Shown here piece by piece: positions 38,859-51,279 of a stretch of 64,000 nucleotides of DNA. Numbering within the stretch: position 1 is the stretch's first letter; each line of letters starts with the position of its first letter. The DNA is from Penelope pileata (taxonomy: Eukaryota; Chordata; Aves; Galliformes; Cracidae). The position numbers and the translations under genes were made by a program. Location of the stretch: assembly GCA_013396635.1 (NCBI GenBank), contig WBMW01000464.1, positions 828,062-892,061 on the forward strand. The letters run 5' to 3'. The notes below the pieces were generated by a model that was given only the letters and a program-made list of their open reading frames with translations, was not told the DNA's origin and ran no database searches.

Positions 38859-39508
38859 GATTTGACTCTGGCCCTTAGATGTGCATGCCTTTGGATATTC
38901 TTTGACATATACAGGCTGTTCCTAAGCGACCATATAAGAGATTTGAGTATGAAGTAAAACGAATTTCTATTGTATTTCCAAATTTGTCTTTCTCACTAAT
39001 TAGCACTCCTGTGGACAAACTCAGATAGGACTTTAAAGATAACCAGAGAAAGCCTCAGAACATTTAACTGCTAGAGAAGCTGCATCATGCCAGCTAATGA
39101 GGGTTTTACTGCCCTCCTCCCCACTCCCTATCCTATTAATTGTGCTTGTGAATAGCAGTTTTAGAAGTGGACTTGTACTGAAGTATGTGTCGCCAAAAGT
39201 AAGCCCACTTAGTGTACGTGAAATGCTGCCTATTTAGAAGATCACATTTACGGATATATATGCTTTAAAGTGTAGCAATTACACATTCAACAATCAGTTG
39301 CAGTTACCTGGCTGTAATACTGTTACATGCTGACTTTGATGCTGTCTCTTTATGCTGCCAGCCTACTTCACAGCATGTTGTTTTAAGGCAGCATAGAGGA
39401 CCCATTGATGTGAAAATATTGTGGAGTCTTTGATGCTTAACTGGCACACAGAAAATGACCATAAATCTGTCATCAATACAGAACCTTTTGCATTATTAGT
39501 TGGTTGGC

Positions 39509-39522
39509 TTTTTTTTTTTTTT
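39509..39522. repeat. Poly-T run (T14)
   Basis: Fourteen T bases. No adjoining element was recognised. Confidence 0.85.
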
Positions 39523-41831
39523 ATTCCAAAAAGCTAACTGTAGTTTAAGTGAATTCATTAGGTTTTGATGTACTCTTTTTTTCTTTGTGAAATGGCTACC
39601 CGCTACCAGTAGCATTCAAAGCACTTTTCTGACAAAGAAGCAGTAGTGTTTGTACCTGTGGGATGCTATCCATCAGAGGGCAGGTGAGCTGAAGGCAACC
39701 AAGTGCATGAAAACAGCTGCTGGCTGATGCAGCAAGGAGAAAGCGATGTGTTTCTTCAAGTGTACCCCAAAAGGTAGTACACAAAATATGGTGGGCACAA
39801 AATATGTGTTTAGCTGTCTCCTTTCTCTTTGTCGTCATACAACTTTTTCATGTCAAAGTGTCCCCATCACTTCAGCTGAGCCTGTATGCTAACAGGAGTC
39901 CATCTGCTTAAATAGTTCTGCAAATCTGAGATGTGAAGAATAGGCTACATCCTCCCACAGTAGTGCAGGAGAGGTCAGGGCTTGAGAAAACCATGTATAT
40001 CACTATCCTTATGTGGGAGCCCGTTGTGCCTACTATTGTGGGTATAACTGATGGACCCATGAGTGCGGGATGCCAAACACACTGAGACTTGGGGCTATGC
40101 CTCCCGTACATAGCTGCTCTACAGTAGCAATGAGCAGGCTTGTTTCCGTGTTGCTTGCTTCAATCAGCTCTTTCGAACTGAGATCGATGGCTTCAGTACT
40201 GATGGAGAAGTCTGGGAGTACAACCTAACTTTCTGGCCTTGACTCAGGCTTCCTCTGTGGCTGCAGGCCAGTCTCTGAGATCCAAGTACTGGAAGTATTT
40301 GGTGTCTTTTGGGCTTCAGAGAATCAGAGGTCAGTCATTGTCCAGTCTTGCATATGGGGAAAAACAGCTGTTGTCTCACTTTGCCTCTCTAGTACAGGCT
40401 TTGTAATGCTTCCTGTCACAGGGGGATTCAGCTAGAATTGAAAGCTTTTCACTGAGAGGAGCTCACAAAGTTTGCCATTCTCTTCTGCTTGCCAACAGAC
40501 AGTAACTAATGCTACTGGAGACTGTCTTTTCCTGTTCCCTTTGATATCCCCTCTGCCTGCACTCCTGCAGTCTCCCCAAGGAAGACAACGCACAAATGCA
40601 TGTTGATTTAGCTTTGACTGTTATATGACAGATTCAAGTAAATGTTCAGACTACTTGACTAGTTCCAGATGCAGTAGCTGCCTCCCATTAAATATGTAAT
40701 CCACAGATGATCAGCGTGGTATGGAATTGAGTGGGCTGCCTTGCTGAGTTGCTATTAGGTAATAAAAACATATCTACACAAAAAAAATAAAGTTGTTTTG
40801 GGATCCCCTACTGTTGCTCTTGCTCTGAACTGCTCTTCCCTGAGCTCGATTCATTTCTCACCAAGTGTCGGCACAGACTATGACCTATTTCCCTAAGCAG
40901 ATTTCGACAGACAACTGCTCTTTTGTTATGTGGGCATGGAAGGGCATTGCAGAAGGTGTGTGACGTTCCTTTTTGTGTATTGGCTCTAAGGATTCAAACA
41001 CAGCAGAACCTTCACAATGTTTCCAGCTAATGGAAATAGAAACAAATGCTCCAGTTGACTACCTCTGGGAATCTGAGAGGGAATGTGGGCACTGCTTCAT
41101 CCCAGCTGCCCTGCTGAGATGCAGAGTGGCTTCCCTTCCTCTAGGATGAGTGCACTGAGTTCTCAATTCTGGCTAAAGCTCTTTAAAAGTTTGTAACTTC
41201 ATGTGATGACGGAGAAAATAATCTAGTTCTGCACAATCTATTTCCAGACAGTGCTTTCTGGGAACAGAGAATGGCCCAGGTGCCTCTCTCTTTCACGCAC
41301 ACTGTGCATTTTCCTGTAAGAACATTATCCATGTAGTGGTATAGAGCTCACATCTCTCCTACTTTACACCTCTATCAGATGGGGATATATCTGGTGTTAC
41401 AATATCAAGTGATGCCAGTCCGTAGGCTACTTAGGACATCTTGCTTGTTTGCTTCTATAAAAGACAAATTGTTTTAAAATGATGGCTTGATTATTTTTGT
41501 TTTTATTTTTTATCATTTGCTCAAATCCATGAGACAACATTTAGCACTGCAGTCAATACCTTCTTAAGTGCTCAGGGACAGGGAATGCTTTGCTTGTCAT
41601 GTAAACAGCTCTGCACAACTGGAGCAGTCGATCAGGCAGGTTGGGTAGTCTGCACTCCTGGCACCTCTTGAGAAGCGGGAGCAGTTGCAACTCGGAAACC
41701 TACAGAAAGTACGTAAGTGTTCGGGATGGCCAGGTGTTCTTTTAAAGTGATTGGCTGAGGCCTTATTTAGAAATTATTCAAGAGAGAATAGGCCTATTTC
41801 AGAGTACAAATACAGTTTCATTCAAATGCAA

Positions 41832-41852
41832 TTCTTTCCTAAAAGGAAAGAA
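41832..41852. repeat. Perfect 9-bp inverted repeat, 3-base loop
   Basis: TTCTTTCCT, AAA, AGGAAAGAA. The arms are exactly complementary. The stem is AT-rich and not followed by a T-run, so it is not a typical terminator. Confidence 0.85.
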
Positions 41853-41861
41853 CAACTTTCC

Positions 41862-41902
41862 TTGTGTACTGAAAGTGCAGGATTGTGTACTGAAGGTGCA
41901 GC
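41862..41902. repeat. Two-copy tandem repeat, 21-bp period
   Basis: TTGTGTACTGAAAGTGCAGG and TTGTGTACTGAAGGTGCAGC, each with a trailing A, follow one another ten bases after the inverted repeat. They differ at two positions. Confidence 0.9.
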
Positions 41903-42335
41903 ATAATTACACAGACATGCTTGAAATAACAAGATTGTGGTAGTTATTTTTGAAAAATATTTGGAAAACATGGGGGATCTTTTGTGGATTTTTTTAAATT
42001 TATAATGATTTTCTTTTTAAAAGGACTTGGTTTTTGGGTGTAGCTGTAGACAATCGGCTTGATTGTTAGCTTTGTGAATGTATGTGTCACATTGCTTTGT
42101 ATGAAACCACAAAGTGATAGGACAAGCAAAACAATGCAATAGTTTGCTGGGAGCCCTAATAACGTGTTTCTATTACATTTCCTAGATCTTTGTTGCCATT
42201 TCAGTCGCCTTGTCTGATGACACAGCATCACTAATTTAATGGAAGCTACTTAGATGTAAAATGGGAATTAAACAATAATGAATTAGAACTAGTATTGTAG
42301 CTAATAAAAGTTGTGCTTCATGTCGAGTTCAGGCC

Positions 42336-42353
42336 TTTTTTCTTTTTTTTTTT
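42336..42353. repeat. T-rich run (T6 C T11)
   Basis: Six T, one C, eleven T. Confidence 0.85.
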
Positions 42354-44251
42354 CTTATTTGAAGGAGCTCAAAAAATTAACTCTTCTGTTTATTCAGGGA
42401 ACAAACAAAAGGCATCACATCCAGAGTATCCTTTGTAACCTCTTTGAAGAGAGTAAATGGTCACAGCTAAATGCAAATTTGTGCTAGGACAGCTATACTA
42501 GGTAAGAAAGAGATGCCACTGAAGAGGTGCAGCTCTGCTGTGTGGGTGGCCCGAAATTAGTTTTGAAAGTCATCTCATGGTTTTTAGTTTTGGAGGAAAT
42601 ATGTTCAAACTGAAGCCTGCTGTAGCGGGAGTGTCAGACCTCTCAAAGGGACTGTCCTTATTTTCTGCAGCGCTGTAGAGAACAGCGGTGCTTAGGCCAA
42701 TAAATCAGTTTTGAAAATACAGTGCCATAACTTGTGTGTCCTTTAGGAAAGTCTGGCCTAGAGCTAAATTCCTGGCCTGCTTAGGCTCTTTATCCTATCT
42801 CCATAAAGTTCCCTGCCTGAACACATGCATGGTGAGGTAAAGCAAGGTTTATTTCAGAGTCCCTGCACAACTTTTAAACTAGATCCTAAGCTGAGATAAA
42901 CTAATGCTAATTTACGTTTAAACAAGGTGGCTATCCTCTGTCTCTGATGTTGCTTTGACAGGGAGGTCATTAGGACAGATTGTGACTGAATGGACAGCTA
43001 CTCACTGGAAGCTTGAACGGAGTTGCCAGGCCCCTCCTCTCCCGGCACAGTTCTCAAAAAGCAATTGGATGATGATGACTTCCCCTCCCTAATAACCCTA
43101 TCCAAATTTCAACCAAGAGCCCAGAGATGAAAGGCTTCATAGCCTACTACAATTCACTGACTTACCTCAACCACACATTTAACTTCACTTTAATGCTTAT
43201 ATTGCCTGCCAAGATGTGACACTTCCGTATTTTTTAAAGTAAATTTAATTAGAATGAAAAAATGCGTGCTGTTGTACAGTCCAATGTAGAAACACCAAAA
43301 GTGTGCTAGAATTGGGAATCCTTCTGTCGTGCTGCTGTAAATTGTGCCCGTTTTTTGCTGTTTGCTGATTTTTAGGTTGGGTCAAGTAAAGCAATTTCTG
43401 CTAGTGTCCCTTGGCCTGGATTAGGTTTTGTCTCATAGTTTCAAGTCCATAAACTTGATGTTGCACTTAACAGAATTTATGCATCATTTCCTGCATTAGC
43501 ATGTTTCTTGCATATTCATAGGCATTTATGCATTTGGAGAACACAGGAATTTTTATGGAATTGATGGTAGCAATGCTGTCCCAAGAATTGAAATAATTAC
43601 TGATCTGAGGTGATTCTGCAGTATCACCAGTACTGGTAAATAATTCCAATTGAAGTACTTTCTTTTCTACATACGAGTTTTAAGGCAACTTCATTTATGT
43701 TCTCTCAATGGTTTCCTCCTGTACTGTTCTTACCGTGCATTATTCATGCACAACCTTGCAAATTGCTTCTGCTTCTTACAGTACTGATATAAATCATAGG
43801 GTCTTTTTCTCTGGAGGACTTCAGCCTTAAGCTCCCCAGCTTGTTTTCAGATGAAAACCGTGTTCAATTAAGGTGATTTGTTTGCTGCACAAAAATCTAA
43901 GTATCTCATACCACCATTTATAGTGAGGGAAAACTGGGTTGATATAAACACAGCATGAGAATTTCTTAGGTTTTCTGCCTTCACCCTCCACCTATCTCTT
44001 TTCCAGACTTTTCCAACTGCGATACAGTCTGCTGGAAGAGGAGTGTGATAACAGTGCTACCGGCAGGATAGACTGTGAGACGATCTGCATTTGTACATGA
44101 CTAGACAATACCACTGTTCAAAGTTGCTTGTCTTATTCTGTTCATAGAAGTGGAGAACAGACTTACGTTATATCTCACACTCAGTGTCCTGAAGTTATGC
44201 TTTTCAAATCTGCTTGCTAGACACTAACCATAGCAGGTGGACTTGGGAGCC

Positions 44252-44263
44252 AAAAAAAAAAAA
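44252..44263. repeat. Poly-A run (A12)
   Basis: Twelve A bases at the start of the open frame 44237-44512, where they would encode lysines. That frame is otherwise unrecognised. Confidence 0.8.
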
Positions 44264-46164
44264 GTCTTTCACTTTGTTAGCCTTGAAGGGAAAAATATCC
44301 CTGAATATCTCAGACATAGCCCTTGCTGCACAGGTGACTTTTCAGCCAGTACTATTCAGATTACCAGAAGGAAATCCCAAATAGCTTCACCCAGACCTTT
44401 TGACTTTCATCACCTTCTTTCTTGGCTCCATGCATGCAAGCCTCTCACTTGTGCTGCAGTTGTGTTTAGTTTGTTGTTCTTGTCTCTGCTCCATTTCTGC
44501 CAGGGTGAATGACAGCTCTATGTAGGCAATGGAGAGTCTGTCCAGAGCATTTTCTTCGGTTAATCTGTCACAAGCATGATTTCAGGGCCCGTTCTTCATA
44601 GTGCTGAAGGGAGAAGCAAGAATCCTTGGTTTTTTATACTTACGAATGTTCAGATCTTGCTCATTAAGAAAATCACTAATTGTTATTTTCCCATTATGGA
44701 AATTAATTCTGCTTTCAGACTTTTTTTCCCCCTGTGTTTTGTTTTCCTTTGTTTCTCTATTATATTCCAAAGTTTGCCATCAAAAATCCCTATAACGGAA
44801 ATTCACAGGGTGAAAGTACTTTTTGCCACGTCCTGCTGGAAGAGGGAGAGGAATATTCAGAGTTTACATTAAGTCCATGAAGCAAATGGTGTTAGAAATG
44901 ATTTCAGATTAGATTTCTTTTTCTCAAAAAGCAATTATATATAATAATGCATGAAGTACTGACTTAATTGTATATGATAGTAATTTTGAAAGTAGAGTAG
45001 GCTTTGACTTATTCAAATTAATTGAAGCACATTTCTTGTGGCTCAGTTAATTTTTGATTGCTGTGCAACAGATATGCTCTGCTTAATACCTCAGTGACTT
45101 TTTATGGGAGGGTGAAAGCACTGCATATATTCACATTGTTGAAGACTGCCAGTTTTCTTGTAAGGCAGTAGCATTATCAGAGCTATTCTGATCTTGTATT
45201 CTATGTTTGGTTAAATGGAAAAGACAAATAGATGAACAGGAATCATTCATCTATGAATGTCTTGCTGGATTGACAAACAAATTCTACAATAGGAGATGAA
45301 CAAAATTCCTTGCACATCTTTATATAAGAAGTAAGATGTGTCTTGTCCTATGTGGGCATAGATCCAGAGTCAGGGCTTTGAATAAGACCCGCTACAGTTG
45401 CATCTTTAAAGCTTACATGCCTGATTTGCCAGGGACTTGAAATTTAACACTCCCAGTATCTGAGTCTAGGTATGGCCCTACTTGTGCTAATGATATCAGT
45501 GATTCTTGTCTGTGTTTGCCTTGGTCACTGTAAAGGTAGATTGATGACTGAAACACTAAAACCCAGAGGTTTTCACACTTTCATTGCATGCGCCTTGTGG
45601 GATTTACTCTAGGTTAGATTTCTCCTGATCCTTTGGTCCAGACTTCCTGACTCAACGTGTGGTTTGGAGTCTTCTTTAGGAAAGAGATCTAATGAATCTG
45701 TGCTTTCTCTACCCACAGGACAGTTTGGGCTTTGACACTTCTGTCTTGGGTATATAAGGCTGTCATTTGAGTGGGTTTGTAGTGCAAATCTCCAAATGAG
45801 AAATGGTTGGTGAAGTCAGTCATGACAAAATGGACAAAGAGTGGGAAGCCTCAGAAGGCCATTTGTTCTAAGATTATCATAGTCTAAGACTAAAAAGGTT
45901 GTGTGTGGGAGGTTAGGGGATGGCAGAGAAGGAAAACCTGCCAGCAAATTGTTGGGAAAAAGCACTGGTAGAAGACAAGATGGCTACTAACTGATCTATA
46001 GAAATAGCTATTGTGTGGCTAATAGAAAGGTAATAAGGATCATGTAATTAAACTTAAATACTTACTAGATATATGTAATTGCTATTCTGTCTTTCTGTAA
46101 CTGTGTATGTGATATGAGCTCAATTTGTATGTTTCTGTGAAATTTCCCTCTGTAGATGAGTGGC

Positions 46165-46199
46165 TGTGTTTGTGTGTGTGTATTATCTTTGTGTGTGTT
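46165..46199. repeat. Interrupted (TG)n microsatellite
   Basis: GTGTTTGTGTGTGTG, an ATTATCT interruption, then TTGTGTGTGT. Confidence 0.8.
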
Positions 46200-46490
46200 G
46201 ACAGTATCTTGTATTAATGTGACCAAAGCTGCCAAGCTCCAGCCGTAGAGCAGAGGAAAATCTGTAGGGTGCTAGCAGGAGTTTGTAGAAAGATGAAGAG
46301 AGTTTCCATGCAGCTAATTGATACTATCAATTTGTGTGGGAAATAAGAAGACAGCAGTGATTACTATTTAATGCATGAAAGAGTGTTTTATTACCAAAAA
46401 AAAAGCATTCAGGAAAGGTTGAGGTGGGAGAAAATGTGTTTGCTCCTAAACTTATTTTTCATGGAAGTCTTGAAGTTGATAGGGGATTAT

Positions 46491-46700
46491 TGTGGGTTGA
46501 TCCTGCTCAGCTGTCAAGCATCCATGCAGCCCCTTGTTCACTCCCCTCTTCCATGGGATAGAGAGAAAATAGAAGGAAGGCAGGAGGACTTGTGGATCAA
46601 TTATAGAGGCAGCTTAATAGGGAAAACAAAAGGTGCATGCATAGGCAAAGCAAAATTAGGAATTTATTCTCTATGTACTATCATAAGGCAAATGGTATCA
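46491..46700 (-). mobile_element. Truncated avian ERV LTR, minus strand
   Basis: This aligns by eye with the reverse complement of the 3' half of the LTR at 5229-5797: TGTGGGTTGATCCTGCTC corresponds to the inverted GGGGTTAAGCC end, CAGCCCCTTGTTCACTC to the inverted GAGTGAGTGAGCGGCTG, and GGCAAAGCAAAATTAGGAAT to the inverted ATTCCTTGTTTTGCTTTGCC block. The match ends near CATAAGGCAA, so about 210 bases of the LTR 3' end remain. No internal retroviral sequence flanks it. It is more diverged from the remembered consensus than the 5.2-kb copy. The open frame 46371-46715 runs through it and is not a gene. Confidence 0.65.
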
Positions 46701-48004
46701 AGGTTTTGGCAGTGATGTGTTTCTCACTGCCCTACTCTGTTATTGGTTTATTAATATTAATAAATTAATTTAATCTCCCTCAAACTGAGTCTGCTTCATC
46801 CACGGTGGTAACTGGCAACTTATCTTTCTGTCCTTATCTTAACTCATGGTGAGCAGTGTTACCAGTGTTCAGAGCCAATACAGTATTCACTGAGGACAGT
46901 TTGTGACCTCACTCAATGCAATATGTACAATATTTACCTGCAAGTATGATCTGGCTCTGAAGCTTTATTTGTGAAAGCAGCTGTAATACTAGATAGTAGT
47001 ACTTCTGACTTGGTGTGTACTCTCCTTTTAAAGGTATTGATGTCTTTGACTTTAAAGAGTTGCCTTTAAAATATTAAGGCAGGCCCTTCTAACTGAAGAA
47101 AAACTATTTACCTTCAAGTTTTCTACACAATTTTGCTTATTCATACTGAGTCAATTAGTTTTTCTTGTGTACTGTGGGAGCGCTGTGTGTTTAAGAAAAT
47201 TGCTAAATCTCAAGAACTGGCCAAGGAAAACAACAGACAACAAGGGTTTTATATTAGATGTTTGCCATCAGAATCAAACTGTGATCTGTGCTGTACTTCC
47301 CTTATCCTTCTAGTTTTAATGGGATGGCAGCTGTAGCTCCACAGCAGAACTTGGTCTATCTCCCTGAAATGTTGCTAGCTTAAAAAAGTGACGGTTTTAG
47401 CATATTTATGTTTTCATAAGCTGTATATCTTCACATACTTATCTGTGAGTGCACACATCCCTAGATACACACATAAAGCTCATTCCTTCATGTGCAGCTT
47501 CAGATAATCTCACTCATTGATCAAGATAAAGAAACACTGCCAGGAAACCAGCAAGGACTGGTTCAACTTTTTCTGTAGGCAGACAAGGGTTAAGCACCTT
47601 TGCCTTTAAGTGCAGAATACATCCCTCCTATAGGGGAAAAGTAGTCAGATGATGCAGAATTCTTGCTGGCTCTTGGCATACGTGTGTCACACCATGAAAG
47701 AGTGGGCTAAACCCTTTAAGCTATTTATCCCTTTAAGCATATGACTTTGACAGTGCAACACTCTTAGCTGGCAAAGACTGTCCAAAGAGGAAATAATTTT
47801 ATCATGGCTTTTGACATTTCACATAACACTCATAACTCTAAACGGCAGATACTATTTAACACCAACTACTTAGCCAGAGAGGAGCCTGTGTTATTTTCTC
47901 AAGTCCAGAAATACAAGTTTCTATTAAATGATTATGTTAGCTGGTTTGATGATCTCAAGGCAGCATGGTTCTTACATGCTTTCAAGGCATGGTTTGGACT
48001 CAGC
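46701..48004. other. Non-coding DNA between LTR and CR1
   Basis: No gene recognised. The frames 47133-47336 and 47804-48016 plus show no known domain. Confidence 0.55.
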
Positions 48005-48709
48005 CATACAGACTAGAAGAACTCCTTGAGAGCAGCTCTGCTTTGAAGGGCTTGGGGGTTCTGTTGGACCAAAAGCTGGACGTGAGCCAGCAGTTGTTCT
48101 TGCAGCCCGAAGGCCAACTATATCCTGGGCTGCATCAAAAGAGGGGTGCTGGCAGGGAGAAGGAGGTGATTGTTGCCCTTTGTTCTGCCCTTGTAAGGCC
48201 CCATCTGGAGTACTGCATCCAGGCCTGGGGCCCCAGCACAGGAAAGATGTGGAGCTGATGAGGAGGGCCACAAAGATGATCAAAGGGCTGGAGCACCTCT
48301 CCTATGAAGACAGGTTGAGGGAGCTGGGCTTGTTTAGTTTGGAGAAAGGAAGGTTCTGGGAAGACCTCATTGTGTCCTTCTGGTACTTAAAAGGAGGTTA
48401 TAAACAGGAGGGGGACTGACTTCTTACACAGGTGGATAGTGACAGGACAAGGGACATGGCTATAAACAAAGAGAGGGGAGGTTTAGTTTAGATGTTAGGA
48501 AGAAATTCTTTACTCAGAGAGTGGTGAGGCACTGGCACAGGCTGCCCAGAGAAGATGCGGACGCCCCATTCCTAGAGGTGCTCAAGGCCAGTTTGGATGG
48601 GGCACTGGGCAGCCTGAGCTGGTGGGTGGCAGCCCTGCCCATGGGAGGGGGATGGTGCTGGGTGGGCTTTAAGGTCCCTTCCTACCTAAGCGATTCTATG
48701 ATTCTGTGG
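48005..48709 (+). mobile_element. CR1 LINE, longest contiguous copy, plus strand
   Basis: About 700 bases covering the C-terminal end of ORF2 and the 3' untranslated region. Readable ORF2 pieces, in different frames, include VRPHLEYCIQAWGP (about 48191-48232), DVELMRRATKMIKGLEHLSY (about 48247-48306) and LRELGLFSLEKGRFWEDLIV, which are typical of the region after the CR1 reverse transcriptase domain. The 3' region has GGCACTGGCACAGGCTGCCC, GGGCAGCCTGAGCTGGTGGG and GGTCCCTTCC, and ends with two octamers, ATTCTATG and ATTCTGTG (48693-48708). The endonuclease and the catalytic core of the reverse transcriptase are absent (5' truncation). Frame changes and stops make it inactive. The exact 5' edge is uncertain by about 20 bases. 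Confidence 0.95.
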
Positions 48710-51264
48710 AAAACATACATGGTCTGTCCCTAGTGGAGAATGCTAGATGTAGTTAGTGGTTAACATTTTGCAGCTCAAGTTTTGAGCTGGATTTCTAGAG
48801 AATTTTAAGGAGCAGAAGAAGGGTTACCAAAATGGCCCTAGGGCTTCTCTTGGAAATCTTGGTGAAGTTCAAGTGTCTGAGTTCTCTGACTGATTTTGGT
48901 AATCCCAGTGGATGTTTTTGTTCTTGCCCCATAAGATGCCTGGGCTTCTTTAATGGAAATGTCCTGAGAAACAGCAGGCTGTGTGATCAGGTAGTATTTC
49001 CTGCCAAATGAACAGCACATTTTTTCTCCTAGGGTTTTGACAGGTGCTCCAAATTAGGACTGTGCAGAACTCTGTGCCTTTGAACAGAAAAGCTGCAGCC
49101 ATGGGCCTCAGCAGGTCCCTCAGCACAGTTCCCGTCCTTCTGGTGTGACTGTCCTCAAGAAGCTAACACACAAGATTGTGTTGTAACCATCCATCTATCC
49201 AAGGGTTCTATGTTCTTGTACCAGGTAATGGGCACTGTCAGGAACTGCAGTACTCCCTTGCTATCCGCTGTCTTCTAAATGACAGCTTGTGTCAGCTGTT
49301 CTGCAGCAGATGTCAAAGCATTCACTGGCATCCCTTGCGAAGATGAAGTCAAGGCTGAATGTGAGCCCAATCTCTGAGACTTGCCAAGGCGAGCTAAAGA
49401 CTACAGGAGAAAGCCAGCACAGAGTACAGTAGTTGGCAACACAGCTCTCACAACATACTATCTGATGGCCCAAAATAGCCATGCAAACAGCTTTGGAAGA
49501 ATTCTGTATGATCCAAGTGATCCAAGGGAGGTGTAGACATACCTGCACACAAATGCTTCCAAGATGTTTAATGTTGTTAGTCTACGTGATCCTTTTAGGA
49601 AAAAGAAAAAAGAAAAAAAAAAGACCGGTCTAGGGGCTACCAAAAAATTAACATTTCTACTTCCTTTATGCAATAGCAAGTGAGGGGGTACCAAAAGGGC
49701 CTGCAAGGCAAATATGCCATTTGATGTCAAGTCCTATAGTTACAAGTTTTCACACATTATCACACACTCTGTTTCCAAGGCTGTTTTAATTGAGAAAGGG
49801 ATATTAAGGTTTGGTTAATATCTAGAACACAGATGGCTTAATATCCTCTGAGTTATTTTGTCATCACATCTTTATTTTTTTCGTAAAGGATGGTACTGGG
49901 CAAGTGCACTGGACCCATAAGCACTTGTGAAGAGGTGCTTTTAGTTTTCTCATAACGACTTTTTTCCCCTTGAGATTCTGCTTGGAAAGCTTGCTCATGT
50001 GAGCAAGTGTTTACATGATGGCTGCCTAAGGATATTGTCGTAGACCTCACTGCAAATGGAATGCTTATGCCAAAACTATGAAAACCAATAGTCTTCCTTT
50101 TATTACAATTATAAAACAAACTGTACTAAACACATATTTTCTTTAAAATAAAAGTTACTGTTCTTTATTGCATTTTCGTAGTAAAACCAACTTCATTAGT
50201 TTTATTGCAACATTTTTACTCATTAAAATTTAATAACATTTGTTGATAAAGCAAAAGAAGCTAACTAAATTTTTAAATAATTCAGTGCTTACTATTGCTA
50301 ATATATGAAGAACATTTTGAGCTGAATTTCTAAAGGCCCTGCAAGATTTTAGTGGGTTGCTCTGAATTCATTTAACCACCAGATTTTATTCTTCATTTGA
50401 GACTTACTTCGTGGCTGGAAGAGTCTGCAGAGGGAAAGAAAAATGAAAGAATTTAATGCTCTGTTCCTGTCATTGTCCAGACTCCAAATATGTGATTGCC
50501 AATCCTGCCATAACGGTTACGTGGGAAAAACGGGTCACATTCTCTTTTCCTGCATTAAATTATGAGATACTTGTTTTTGTGACCCACATGCTATAATAAT
50601 TCTTTACAGTGGAAGTTCTGGAAGCAGAGGACATCAGCATGTCTTACACAAAAGGGATAGGTGTGATATTACCAAGACCCTCCTCATTTCCTGCAACATG
50701 TAAAAACAGGATAAAGTTTTGGAAAAAAAACAATGTTGTGGTCCAGTTGACGTTATGTTTGACTTCCTTGATTTTCACCTAGTTCTTAAAGAAGATCCTT
50801 GAGAATCACTATAGGCAATTATAGGCAGTCAGAACAGGCTTTAGTAATAAATAAATGCACAGTCTCATGTGCTGATGAAAACTTGCCATTGGGAGGATTT
50901 TGTGATGAATGTGCTCTTTGCCGCCACAATCATTAATGCTAATTGGGATCATCTTGTAAAAGAGATCTAGCCTTGTGAAGAATTCATGGAAGACCATTCT
51001 GTGTGCTTCAGTGAGGAGAGAGACTTTGGTGATTTCCAGGGTGACTTTTGGCTACTAACAGTGCAACTGTGGAAATGGCAGCTCAGGTGTTACAGCATGC
51101 CCATCTGAGTACTTCTAGCAGACAGATGAATATTACTCTCATTTTTGAGAAGTGCTAGTTTGGTCTGGCAAAATAAAATCTGAGGAAACATCTATGTAAA
51201 CATCTTAGATGGAGCAGCAGCAGGGGATGAGAAAAGCCACTGAAGTTAAAGGGCCATGCTTTTC

Positions 51265-51279
51265 GGGGGGGGGGGGGGN
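51265..51279. repeat. Poly-G run (G14) ending in an N
   Basis: Fourteen G bases and one undetermined base. This is very unusual in this AT-rich context. The true length is uncertain. Confidence 0.85.

Larger units (their letters stand above)
38859..46490. other. Non-coding stretch, no gene recognised
   Basis: About 7.6 kb without a supportable exon. Simple tracts are T14 at 39509-39522, T11 at 42343-42353, A12 at 44252-44263 and (TG)n near 46165-46199. A 9-bp inverted repeat at 41832-41852 is followed by a 21-bp-period doublet to 41902. Open frames (for example 39596-39838 minus, 44237-44512 and 44576-44872 plus) are unrecognised. Confidence 0.55.

Noticed and set aside
43735..43755. GTGCAT-TATTC-ATGCAC inverted repeat as a structured RNA or operator
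   Set aside because: Six-base arms are expected by chance many times in a window of this size.
46371..46715. Open frame of 114 codons
   Set aside because: It runs through the truncated minus-strand LTR and has no protein similarity.
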